From Pogona vitticeps (taxonomy: Eukaryota > Chordata > Lepidosauria > Squamata > Agamidae), in the NCBI RefSeq assembly GCF_051106095.1, contig NC_135786.1, positions 26,315,001 to 26,379,000 of the forward strand: a stretch of 64,000 nucleotides of DNA. Reading direction: 5' to 3'. A program made the position numbers and the translations under genes. Every line of letters begins with the position of its first letter. Position 1 is the stretch's first letter. Shown in pieces: positions 1 through 43,714 of this stretch. A model generated the notes under the pieces. The model had not been told where the DNA came from. It ran no database searches and was given only the letters and a program-made list of their open reading frames with translations.

Positions 1-65
1 AATGTTATGCCTGTACCAGGAGTCTCTGACATAGGATGATTCTGGGCTTATGTTTGTTTCATTAG

Positions 66-170
66 AATGCAACGCCATGCAGATGCCATATTCACGGATA
101 GTTACCGGAAAGTCCGGGGCAAGTTGTCAGCCCAGAAGTTATTACAGAGTATTGTTGGAAAAAGACTTGG
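66..170 (+). CDS. GHRH: GHRH exon encoding the mature GHRH peptide
   Basis: The acceptor is ...ttcattag|A and the donor is GG|gtaagt. The mature peptide starts at His (codon 76-78), preceded by M-Q-R. It runs HADAIFTDSYRKV, then RGKLSAQKLLQSIV, followed by GKR-LG. Human GHRH is YADAIFTNSYRKV then LGQLSARKLLQDIM. GKR after residue 27 is a classical amidation and cleavage signal, as I recall from fish and bird GHRH. Arg at position 14, where human has Leu, is unusual. Confidence 0.93.
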
Positions 171-2139
171 GTAAGTATAACTTCATTTCTAATTATTACT
201 ATTACTTTGGTAACAGCCTCAATGTAACGATCCAGGGAAGGCTGTCATCATGTCCCAACAAATTAATTCCACCTTATGTTGACCCTATAAATTAGTGCCC
301 CCCAAGAGGTCATATCATTACAGCCCATATCCACAAGTAGCTCAGATTATGTATAACAGGCAATTCCATTTTGTCCATATAAGATTCTTCTGAAAACCTT
401 TAGAATACGTATAAAGTTTATAGCTAAGCAAAGCCTTAAACCACCAAGATCTTCTAGTTTAATTCCATTTGCTGCGGACATGTTGGCTGCTTTTCAGAGA
501 AGGCAGTCTTGGGGATGAGGAACATGAATTCTTGACCAGGCGCCACTCTGACAGCATCCTTATGGACAGTCGTTACCACCAACAAATGGTCCTGAGGAAT
601 TTCTTGGGAGCTATGCTGCAGAATCAAAGGTCAGTAGGCTACTCACTGAAGTATACAAAATAGTAGGATTCTGCCCTATTAATTTTTAGAGGTACACCTA
701 GACTAAAATCCTGTTGCTTTGCATAGTAATTTAAAGTAAGCCCACTGAATCAGTGAGAAGGAGTTTACTCATCAACTCTTTACAAGTTAATTTGATTCAA
801 ATAAGCCTCTCTAGTTCTGAGTTACTATGCTAAATTAAGGCACAACTGAAGTGGGCCATTTGAATTAATGGAACTTAGAGGAGTTGACTCACCAAATCCC
901 TACTAATTCAGTGGGCCCACTCTAATGCAACTTACTACACTAAGCAACAGGATTTCAGCCATTAAATTACATATGTGCACTCTTAAAAATCCTTGCAATT
1001 CCAGAGCCAAATAAAGTTTTCTCTTTAACCTCCCCCCATCATATATAGTACCATTCTCTCTAACCTCTCCCCACCATATATAGTAGAATCATACTTCATC
1101 AGTATGATTCTACTCTACAGCAATGTGGGCTTTTACACGCTTTGACAGAAAATCTGGAATTTTTTTAAAAGCAGAAATATTTGTTGGGAAACTACAAATA
1201 ACATTCTGGCCAGTTCTGGTTTCACTTGGAGTGGCTGATGCAGCCCTAGGGAGGTCCTAGGACACAGGAAAGGGCTCTGAGAGCTTGCCCACCCTTGCAT
1301 ACTAGAGTCCTAACAGCTAACTTACTCATGATGCAACAGCATGTAGAATGTCTTGTGGAAAAGCTTATGCAAAAACTAGCAATCTGGAGAAAGATTTCTC
1401 AAAAGTTCTTATCCAACAATTTGGGCATCCAATTGCATAAATGGAATCAAGTTTACCATGTATATGAAGATTAGTGAGCATCTCAAGTTTTGCACTAGCC
1501 AAAGTATACATTGGTTAAGAAGGTGTTCTTCCATAGCATGGTCATTCTGAAGTTCTCAAACCTTAAAGGTACCAGTCAACTCAACTCTAAGTGTGACAGA
1601 AATTCCAGCTGTTTTTTAGGGAGGGATCAGGTTCAGCAGTAGCATAAATGTTTTGCATGCATATGGTACCATTTTCCGTCCCTGGCAACTCTAGATAAAA
1701 CTCCACCTGGAGTGGCTGCACCTGGAGTGGCTGATGCAGCCCTATGGAGGTCAAGTCATGGGAAGGACCCTTCCTAATGGGGGATCTGTCTATGATGGTA
1801 TCATAGACAGTGCCACCATGTCAATGGACAATTTTCAAAATAGACAATACTGGTCAACAGAAGTTAATCAGTAGTCTACTTTGACATAGGAAATTGTCCC
1901 TATGTCTTTTTCAGTCTTATCACCTGAAGTCTGAACTTGAGGTCATTCACTATCCTGTCTATTCAGATATTCTCAGCTTTGTGTCCTGTTTTCAAAAATC
2001 ATTACTCTCTCTTGAAGCAGAAATATTGTTGTCACACTAAATCCTTTTGTTTGTTCTTGTTGTTTCCAGGCCTCAAGATATCAAAGGTGACCATCTAGAG
2101 GATTTTGTCAGTGTTCTAACCAAGCTAATGGAACTGTAA
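66..2139 (+). CDS. GHRH: GHRH precursor, last three coding exons (5' exons outside the window)
   Basis: Growth hormone-releasing hormone is a secreted hypothalamic peptide that acts on the class B receptor GHRHR of pituitary somatotrophs. Three exons join in one frame: 66-170, 498-629 and 2070-2139, with GT-AG junctions and codons split GG|A and AG|G. Residues read M-Q-R, then HADAIFTDSYRKV..., ending in GKR-LG, an acidic linker (EGSLGDEEHEFLT), RR, a PACAP-like peptide starting HSDSILMDS, and a tail PQDIKGDHLEDFV...KLMEL before TAA. The first exon's correct frame is not the longest ATG-opened frame there. The signal-peptide exon lies left of the window. The gene is tail to tail with RPN2, as in human. 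Identification of GHRH is firm from the HADAIFTDSYRK core and synteny; the function of the second peptide is inference. Confidence 0.93.
171..497 (+). other. GHRH intron
   Basis: Between two GHRH coding exons. I see no recognisable repeat or other gene in it. It contains the stretch after the gtaagt donor and a polypyrimidine tract ending in ttttcag at 491-497. Confidence 0.8.
498..629 (+). CDS. GHRH: GHRH exon encoding linker and PACAP/VIP-like second peptide
   Basis: The acceptor is ttttcag|A and the donor is AAAG|gtcagt. It encodes an acidic linker, then T-R-R (535-543), then from 544 a 29-residue peptide HSDSILMDS-RYHQQMVLRNF-LGAMLQNQR. Against PACAP ([27 protein letters not shown]) it keeps H1, S2, D3, I5, D8, S9, then RY, QM, L, A and L after a two-residue gap: about 13 of 25 aligned residues. 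Against the human GHRH C-peptide, QMELESILVALLQ aligns with QMVLRNFLGAMLQ, and both exons end within the same Arg codon region. There is no GKR amidation signal after it, only R-P. Exon identity is clear; whether it is a released hormone is inferred. Confidence 0.9.
704..957. mobile_element. Palindromic MITE-like repeat (ends AAATCCTGTTGCTTT)
   Basis: The left end AAATCCTGTTGCTTT (706-720) is matched inverted by TAAGCAACAGGATTT (941-955). Inner arms also pair (GCCCACTGAATCAGTG against an AATTCAGTGGGCCCAC stretch). Diverged partial copies occur near 18930-19080 and 40745-40850. No transposase is visible; the superfamily is unknown. Confidence 0.65.
1082..1114. repeat. Perfect 14-bp inverted repeat, 5-nt loop
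   Basis: AGTAGAATCATACT (1082-1095), loop TCATC, then AGTATGATTCTACT (1101-1114). It follows two imperfect direct copies of a taacctcyccccaycatatatagta motif at about 1027-1085. Confidence 0.8.
2070..2139 (+). CDS. GHRH: GHRH last coding exon
   Basis: The acceptor is tgtttccag|G. It completes the Arg codon split AG|G and encodes PQDIKGDHLEDFVSV then LTKLMEL and TAA (2137-2139). It corresponds in position to the last human GHRH exon, which adds only a few residues. A MITE starts two bases after the stop. An alternative donor overlaps the stop (CT|gtaaat) and could join a good acceptor at 3257, so the very C-terminus is slightly uncertain. Confidence 0.85.
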
Positions 2140-2140
2140 A

Positions 2141-2636
2141 TACCATATTTTTCCATGTATACAACCCTCCAATGTGTAAAACGACCCCCTAATTTTGACC
2201 CTTGATAGAGGCGGAGGAGCAATTAATGGGCAACTGCTCCTCCACCTCCGTCTCTTGATGCTATCTCTGCTGCCTGCCCAATCACCTCCTCTAGTGCGAC
2301 TGCTGGGGCTCACCTGCAGCTCACCTCACTGCCTTGTCCCCTGCTCTAAGGAGATGATCACTGGAGGTGATCTGGCGGCAGCAGCAGGAAGAAGCACCTC
2401 AGCATGCGCGAGTGCTTGTTTGTCTCCGCCTCTGCCTCCACCACTGGAGGGGACAAGGCAGTGATGTGAGCTGGGCCCATCAGTCCCATTGGAGGTGGTG
2501 ATCGGGCGGGAGAGGCAACAGCAAGAAGCACCCAAGCACGCATGCGACTGCTTCCTTCTGTGTATAAAACGACACTCAATTTTTCCTCGAATTATTTAGG
2601 AAAAAGTGTCATTTTATACACGGAAAAATATATTAA
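2141..2636. mobile_element. Non-autonomous DNA transposon, ends TACCATATTTTTCC
   Basis: The left end TACCATATTTTTCC-TGTATA is matched inverted by tatacacggaaaaatata near 2612-2632. Inner motifs near both ends, xxTGTxTAAAACGAC, also resemble each other. The element seems to sit in a TA target, like the related copy at 33014-33181. The interior is G+C-rich without a transposase. It starts directly behind the GHRH stop codon. Confidence 0.65.
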
Positions 2637-2738
2637 GGATAATCCCATCCCATTCTGGTCAATGCTATCCTCCAAGTGTCTTTGCAAGGATTTTTCCTGC
2701 TCCTGAAGTAACTGGGAGAAAGAAATAACACCTTACAA

Positions 2739-2874
2739 CAGTGGTCCCCAACCTTGGGCCTCCAGATGTTCTTGGACTTCAACTCCCAGAAATCCTGGCC
2801 AGCAGAGGTGGTAGTGAAGGCTTCTGGGAGTTGTAGTGCAAGAACATCTGGAGGTCCAAGGTTGGGGACCACTG
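2739..2874. mobile_element. hAT-type fold-back MITE with 8-bp target duplication
   Basis: A 136-bp palindromic element, CAGTGGTCCCCAACC...GGTTGGGGACCACTG, flanked by the perfect 8-bp duplication CCTTACAA (2731-2738 and 2875-2882). The 8-bp duplication and CAGTGG end are typical of hAT elements. Further family members lie at 8338, 27523 and 46241. Confidence 0.85.
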
Positions 2875-2882
2875 CCTTACAA

Positions 2883-3779
2883 CATCCACTGATACTCTCT
2901 GGAACACAGTGTGCTACTATGGATGAATGCCAGAAAGAGAAAATATACAGAAACACAAGTTTTGTTCTCTGTACTGCCAATAGCTAGATCACACAAACTG
3001 CTGAACGTGTTGCCTCATCTAAGTTTCTAAATAAATAACTATGATATACAGCAAATTGTATGTATCCAAACTCTTTCTCCCCATGCTGATCCCCAGTGAG
3101 AGCTACTGCACAGAACACATGAGACGTGTAATCAACTGGAAAATGAGCGAAAAGCTATCACTGCTGAAACTGCCTGAGTGGGGGCTTCTCCTGGTGAATT
3201 AACTGGGAGGTGACCTTGGGATTTAATAGGAAGAATTTTACTGACATCTCATTTCAGGACCATGGACGGTTATTGCTTGGCAATATGCGCCACGGGTGGA
3301 AATAAAGGGAATATCCATCAATGAAAACCTGGAAAACTTAGCAGAATGCCTGGCAGGAAGGAGGGGAGGATTAAGCTCCTTTTATGAATGATCCTGTACC
3401 TTCTCCTCACATATTGCTTGAGTATTTGTAGGTCTTTTTCTTCTGTGAACATACGTGCACACACTGACCAAGATATTGCCCTTGGGAGCTAAAAGATTGC
3501 GAACCTCTGACTCAAACCAAGGAACTGCTAGAAATTCACATGAAGGCAATCCATTGGGGGGGGGGAAATCTCATATTACTATTAATGCGACTGCCTAGAA
3601 AACCTAATAAGCAGGCTTTTATTTCCTCAAAGTGCACTGTAAATTACTTCTGAAAACTTACTTGTGTCCCTCCCTACAGAAATTATCCTGAGTGGCTTAT
3701 CAAATAAGAATATGACCTTATGGAAACCCATGAGTCAGAAGCTAAGCTGTGCATGCTTACCCTGAAAAAAAAATACACA
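2883..3779. other. GHRH-RPN2 convergent intergenic region
   Basis: Contains candidate GHRH polyadenylation signals on the + strand: AATAAA at 3030-3035 and 3301-3306. A strong acceptor-like stretch (ctgacatctcatttcag|G) ends at 3257. A short G run lies at 3556. No other gene is recognised. Confidence 0.55.
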
Positions 3780-4080
3780 ATGATTGTTCCTTTTGTCTCA
3801 TCTTTATTTCATAAAGAGGACAGTAAAAAAAAAGTCAAAACAGTTTTGGAGCCCATCCACTTCTGAAATCCTTGGTGCTAGACAATGTGTTTATGCTATA
3901 ACTCAAAGCTGATCTGAACACAAAAGGTGGGGAAATGCTTTCTTAAAAACAAGAACACAGCCATCTTTCCACGATTACAGATAATTATTTTTCATATTTC
4001 AGTTTCTGGCCCTTAAATTCCTCTTTGGCTCCTTTTTTGAGTTGCTCAGATTCTTCTCCATTTCTTCCTTTCTTCTCGCA

Positions 4081-4090
<10 letters not shown>
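3780..4090 (-). CDS. RPN2: RPN2 exon 17: last three residues, stop and 3' UTR
   Basis: Read on the - strand. The acceptor cttccag is followed by A-ACA-CAC-TAA: the first A completes the Arg codon AG|A, then Thr, His and stop (4083-4081). Human RPN2 ends R-T-A-H. The 3' UTR continues to about 3780; AATAAA lies at 3808-3803 with a T-rich stretch downstream on the - strand. The cleavage site is estimated, not seen. Confidence 0.85.
3803..3808 (-). terminator. RPN2 polyadenylation signal AATAAA
   Basis: AATAAA on the - strand about 275 nt after the RPN2 stop codon, the first such hexamer in a position suited to a short 3' UTR. Confidence 0.7.
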
Positions 4091-39182
<35,092 letters not shown>

Positions 39183-39461
39183 GATGCCCCTTCGCCTCCG
39201 CATCCAGGGAAGAAGAGCCGACTTCCGCCCGGAGCTACGGAACGTACCATGCTGTAAAATAGGGAGTAGCTCAAGAAAGGGGCGGCGAGGAGAGCACTTG
39301 GGTCTTTCCGCCTTAAAAATATGGTATCTCAGTGTGCTCTGACCCTCGGATATAAACGAAGACCTGAGAAAAGGGCTTCGTTTGGACGCTCTCCCCTGAT
39401 GCACTAATGGTACGCTCCATTCCGCGGGTTCATACTGTGAAGGGCGGAGCACGAGGAAGGA

Positions 39462-39480
39462 TGTGGAGGCCGATGATTGG
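39462..39480 (-). promoter_or_regulatory. ER stress element-like site, CCAAT-N9-CCACA
   Basis: On the - strand CCAAT (39480-39476), nine bases, then CCACA (39466-39462). The ERSE consensus bound by NF-Y and ATF6/XBP1 is CCAAT-N9-CCACG, so spacing is exact and one base differs. It lies about 300 nt upstream of the RPN2 start codon. Confidence 0.5.
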
Positions 39481-39744
39481 GTTGAAATGGAGTCATTCAA
39501 ACTGAAGGAGGCAGATTCAAAGAGGAAGGACGGAGGGTGGAGGAAGTTGTGATTTAGAAGGGAGGGTTTTTGGTGTAAATCCTGGCGGTATTTGTACAGT
39601 TGGAGTCTGACGAATGCGATAGAGATTTACACTGTAAGGAATTACTGTATGCAGATTTATGGCTTTAGACTACAGTTCCCAGAATTCCACGGGCAGCATA
39701 GTTAGAGCGCAAAAAAACATAAGTCTGCATAGGTCTGATAAAGG

Positions 39745-39905
39745 CTTCCGTCGCTCAGCTGGACTGTGGAATGGGGTGGGAACTGCTGGATAATTCCGTG
39801 GTTTAGGTGTGGTTGGGAGTTCGATTCCCCACTGGGCCTCCTTCACAGGGGCTGTACTTGATGATCCATATGGTCCCTTCCAGCTTTGCAATTCAAGGGT
39901 TGTTA
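39745..39905 (-). mobile_element. SINE-like repeat, same family as 27407
   Basis: On - it reads ttgcaaagctggaagggacc...tggggaatcgaactcccaac, then a degraded end. Confidence 0.65.
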
Positions 39906-40007
39906 TAAGGCAGCATCTGAATAAATCTCTCTCTCTTTCTTAATGCTTGCCTGTCCGGCTTTTCGGTGTGTGCCTTTGCAACCACCTCATGTGCATTGTT
40001 ACTGCTA

Positions 40008-40190
40008 TCTGTCATCAAGTTGCTTTGGACTTAACAGTGACCCCAGGAGGGATCCTGAAAGTATGTAAGATGTTCTAGGAGTGTTTTCCAGTGCCAACCT
40101 GCCCCCTATTTTGAGTTTCCATGTCCCAACACGGATCTAAATCCTGGACTTTTGTGTCCTTGGACAACACTCTGTCCACTTGGCCACATA
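40008..40190 (-). mobile_element. tRNA-related SINE, diverged copy
   Basis: On + tgtcatcaagttgctttgga ... ggatctaaatcctggacttt ... gtccacttggccacat; matches the SINE around 54340-55070. Confidence 0.55.
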
Positions 40191-40744
40191 CCACATGTAT
40201 GATAAGGCTTGGAAATCTTTGAGACCTTTCTCTTGTCCCCTCCATAGATTTTTCCATAAGTTCTGAATCTAGGACACGTGGTTTTTCTATAATTTTCAGC
40301 TAGCTTTTGTTGTTTTCTATGTTTACTATCAAACGTATCCAACTTTGCTTGGGTGCCTCGCCTTCTTCAGAGGCTCAGCCGGTCCGCGGTCCCAAAAAGG
40401 TTTGGGACCGCTGAGCTAAGCTGTACGAAACTTCCTGTTTCTAATTCTTTAACTCTGGAAAACTTTCAGGACAAATGAACAGACAGATTAATTATAAATA
40501 TTTCTACAGGTTTATTTAAGATAGTAGTGTTTCTTTGTTGTTTCTTTTTAAATTGTTTAGGACTATTTTAGAAAAGTAACTTATACATCTTTTAAATAAA
40601 CTCATGATGAAAGAGACATTGTTCCAGTTCCTGATTTTGCTTGGGATGGATGGCTGTCTTTCAGCACAGGTCAACCCGTGATTCAGTCTACGAACCTATA
40701 GATAGAACTATAGCTAGGAAGCTCTATCATTTTGAAACAAGTTG

Positions 40745-40850
40745 AAATCTTGTGGCTTAGTATAGTAAGTTGCACTACAGTAGGCCTACTGAATCTGTGG
40801 CGATTTCGCCTCCTCTAGTTGCACCTTACTAGGTTAAGCATATCCATCCC
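40745..40850. repeat. Partial copy of the palindromic MITE family of 704-957
   Basis: gttgaaatcttgtggctta...gtaggcctactgaatctgtg...agttgcaccttact resembles the left half of that element. Confidence 0.45.
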
Positions 40851-40904
40851 CATATCCATGGGAAATCCAGTCCATGATCTACCGTGAATACCTGAAATCA
40901 CAAC

Positions 40905-41108
40905 TGGGGGTGAGTGAAAAATCCTACTTCTGCAGTCCTTGGTACATCTTGGTCATCAAATGAGTGTTCTTAGTCCTTCAAATGAAGGAACACTGCTGAT
41001 TGTGGTCTTGAGCCGTTGCCCCTCCTGTGCTGGGCCATTCTCTTGTTTAGTGGGTGTTTGGTTTCTCTAATGTAGAGCCCCCAACACTCCTCTTTGCATT
41101 GGACCACA
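40905..41108 (-). mobile_element. Penelope-like element fragment (GIY-YIG endonuclease region)
   Basis: On the - strand the frame reads VQCKEECWGLYIRETKHPL, then NKRMAQHRRGNGSRPQSAV and FLHLKD, followed by a DDQDV region. C..C-x-LYI-x-ET and the R-x-x-QHRR block are typical of the GIY-YIG endonuclease at the C-terminus of Penelope-like (Neptune/Poseidon type) elements. A fragment only. Confidence 0.75.
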
Positions 41109-41110
41109 TA

Positions 41111-41400
41111 CAGTGGTGCCTCGACTTATGAACATCCCAACTTACGACCATTTTGAGTTACGACCGGCTCTGGCAGCAAAATTCTGTTTCGACTTGTGAC
41201 TGGAGCTTCGACTTAAAACAGAAAAAAGGAGGGAAGGAGGGGAAAACGGGAAATTTGAACTGCTTTCAGTTAACCGTTGATCAGCGGTTAGAGAGTGTGG
41301 GTTCAGAGAGAGACTTCAGACTGCCTGGTACTGCCTGGTATTGTGCTGTACTGTATTGTGGGTGGAAAAGGACTGCAGAAGCGGGATTTTCACTCACCCC
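41111..41400. mobile_element. pogo/Tigger-like element, left end only
   Basis: Starts at a TA with CAGTGGTGCCTCGACTTATG, followed by repeated cttacgacc/gttacgacc motifs. No matching right end is found; the right limit is approximate. Confidence 0.6.
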
Positions 41401-41469
41401 CAGTCCTTTTTCCTTCTAATGAACCTATTCAGACCAGGGGGAAGTGAAACCAAAGTGGAGGATACTGTA

Positions 41470-42285
41470 TATCAGGGATCTCCTACCAACTCTCCTGAAG
41501 GCTGAAGAAGCTACAGTGGTGCCTCGCTTGACAAGGATAATTCGTTCCGATGAAATCGCCGTTAAGTGAAATCCTCGTCAAGCGAAACGAAAAAGCCCAT
41601 TGAAATGCATTGAAACCAGTTCAATGCATTCCAGTGGGCTAAATACCTCAGCGTCCAGCGAAGATCCTCCATAGGGCGGCCATTTTCGGTGCCTGTAAAG
41701 CGAGGAATCCGTCCTGAAAACACAGCGGGGAGCCATTTTGCATAGTGGGTGGCCATTTTAAAGCTGCCGATCAGCTGTTTCAAAATAGTCATTTAGCGAA
41801 AAATTGGTTCCCGAAGCAGGGAACCGATCATCGTTAAGCGATTTTTTTACCATTAAAACATTGTTTTGCGATTGCAAAAGTGATCACAAAAACTTCGTCA
41901 AGCAGTTTCGTCGTTTAACAAGGTAATTGTTAAGCGAGGCACCACTGTACTCGGATGAGTAGTGAAAGGTTTCTGCCTAATAAGCCCAGTGGCCATGACT
42001 CAACTTCCAGATCGTGGTCTTCCTGGTGTGTGTGGTCCTGATCTTTCTGGGGATGGATGAAAGGGCAGCATGACAGATTGTATCTAAGGCCTCCACCCCT
42101 TTTGAGTGAGGGATTTTCTATATGCACATGTATGGCCTCTCTGACCCCTCTCTCAAATCACCTATCTTCTTGGTCCAAAAAGGAGTACATCTTGGTCATC
42201 AAATGTGTGTCCTTTGCCCTTCAAATGAAGGAACTCTGCAGATTGCGGTCCTGAGCCATTGTCCTTCCTGTGTTGGGCCATTAGT
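41470..42285 (-). mobile_element. Penelope-like element fragment, 3' end, split by a MITE
   Basis: On - it encodes MAQHRKDNGSGPQSAEFLHL, then after frame changes HIENPSLKRGGGLRYNLS, the usual C-terminal tail of Penelope-like polyproteins. The 3' part (ctgaagaagctactcggatg on +, once the MITE is removed) continues to about 41470. The sequence overlaps that of 40905-41108, so these are two copies. Confidence 0.72.
41514..41947. mobile_element. pogo/Tigger-like MITE nested in a Penelope-like element
   Basis: Ends CAGTGGTGCCTCGCTTGAC and inverted GTTAAGCGAGGCACCACTG, TA at 41512-41513 and 41948-41949. The flanks join into ctgaagaagcTActcggatg, the Penelope-like 3' end. Confidence 0.87.
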
Positions 42286-43186
42286 CCCAGAAAAGAAAAT
42301 GGTCATGTAAACAAGCCCCATGAGTTGACTTGCAAGGTTAATTGTTTACCATCCGCATAAGATTAGATCAGTACTTGTGGTTGTTTGCAAGCTATTAAGT
42401 TCCTACACTCCTCTGATTTTTTAAAACACTATTGGGTAATGGGAATGAATGGACCAAAGACCTTGGTCTTAGCTTGTTTCTAGAAGGTTCTCAACCTGTA
42501 TAGAACTAGGAACTCAACACTGAAATTCTGGACTGAACAATTGGTTGCTTTCATTTGTTCAGATGTAACTTCTTGGCTTTGGTTTCACTCTGCACCACGG
42601 GAGCTGTTTGAAGCTGTAACATCATGTTAGCTCATCAGCTTGAACTCTGAAATTCCTGGGGGTTACTGCATTTGTCAGCCAGAGCACTGTAGCTGTATGG
42701 AGTTAGACTGTTGACCCAATTCTTTCTTTTAAAAATGCAAAGCAATAATATTGTTTATGGCCAGTATAACGAATTTACATATGCTTGGGCTGGAAAAATA
42801 CTACACAGGAAGTTAGCCTTATGGGAGTCCTGTAAAATCAACAAATGTGAAAAAATTTCAGGATGCCTGTTATTAATACCCTGCCTTCAGAAAAATGCAT
42901 GGAGAGCAAGATTTCTTGGTCCATTCATAGAGTAATATTTCTCAGGACACCAGTATAATCTGCCTTCCAAGGTTTATTACACAGAAGATGGAAAAGGCAG
43001 GATGTTTTCTCCATTCCAAAATATGGAAGTAACAACACTGGATGATCTACAGAAGTAAATGCTATTTGTTTAACAACTTGGAAGTTGTTATTAAATGTAC
43101 ATCAAAACAACCTACCAACGGGTGAAATCCTGTTGCTGTAACCTTTGTTCCAGGAGATGGATAACATCAGCAGTAGTGGCAATTTT

Positions 43187-43462
43187 TCAGAAATCAAACA
43201 TTTCTGGCTTCTCTCCTGAAGGTTCTAAGGCTCCCATATAATCCCTTTCATCATCAGAAAGCCATGGAGGCCATGGAATGGGATAAGAAATGGGGGCAAC
43301 AATTTTCAGTAACATCTTCCCCTCCTGTCCTGCTGCACCCATGGTTTCCCAACAATGAAAGGGATCACATGAGAGCACTGGGGACCTTTGAGAGATAGTC
43401 CAGAAATGTTTAATTTCCAAAATATTGCTGCTGCTGTTGACATCATCAGCCTTACACAGCAT
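43187..43462 (-). other. Open frame of unknown nature, 91 codons
   Basis: From ATG at 43462 it reads MLCKADDVNSSSNILEIK ... APISYPIPWPPWLSDDERD and ends KPEMFDF. The proline/tryptophan-rich block looks protein-like, but I do not recognise it and see no splice or promoter context. It may be a remnant of a mobile element or chance. Confidence 0.25.
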
Positions 43463-43714
43463 AAATTATGGCATCCGGAGTTCACCAGTAAGCTACCCCC
43501 ATACCTTTCCTGAAAAGTATTTTTATACCATTTATGTACTTTAGTCTTGTGCTCCCAGAAGCTCTAGCCAGTACAGCTAATGAGGTTCTGGGAATTGTAG
43601 GCCAAGAACATTTGAGCTTCCTAGCTTGGGAATTACTACATATTAGCACAAGTGTTTCCAGAATACTATCATAAAAAGTAGGTTACAAATTTAATAAGAT
43701 GATCTTAATCATCA

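Larger units (their letters stand above)
630..2069 (+). other. GHRH intron
   Basis: Holds a palindromic MITE (704-957), a duplicated pyrimidine-rich motif ending in a 14-bp perfect hairpin (about 1027-1114), and two copies of a short motif (tggagtggctgatgcagccct near 1230 and 1720). No coding exon is recognised. The acceptor is tgtttccag at 2061-2069. Confidence 0.8.

Noticed and set aside
50-295. 81-codon ATG-opened frame at the left end
   Set aside because: It overlaps the GHRH exon in the wrong frame; the correct frame ends at the donor at 170.
3258-3325. Possible extra GHRH terminal exon
   Set aside because: Good acceptor and nearby AATAAA, but exon 2070-2139 already matches the position of the last human exon and has its own stop; kept only as an alternative.
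39670-39710. ZNF143/Staf-like site (actacagttcccagaattcc)
   Set aside because: The same words are the core of the hAT fold-back family, so it is more likely a repeat remnant upstream of RPN2.
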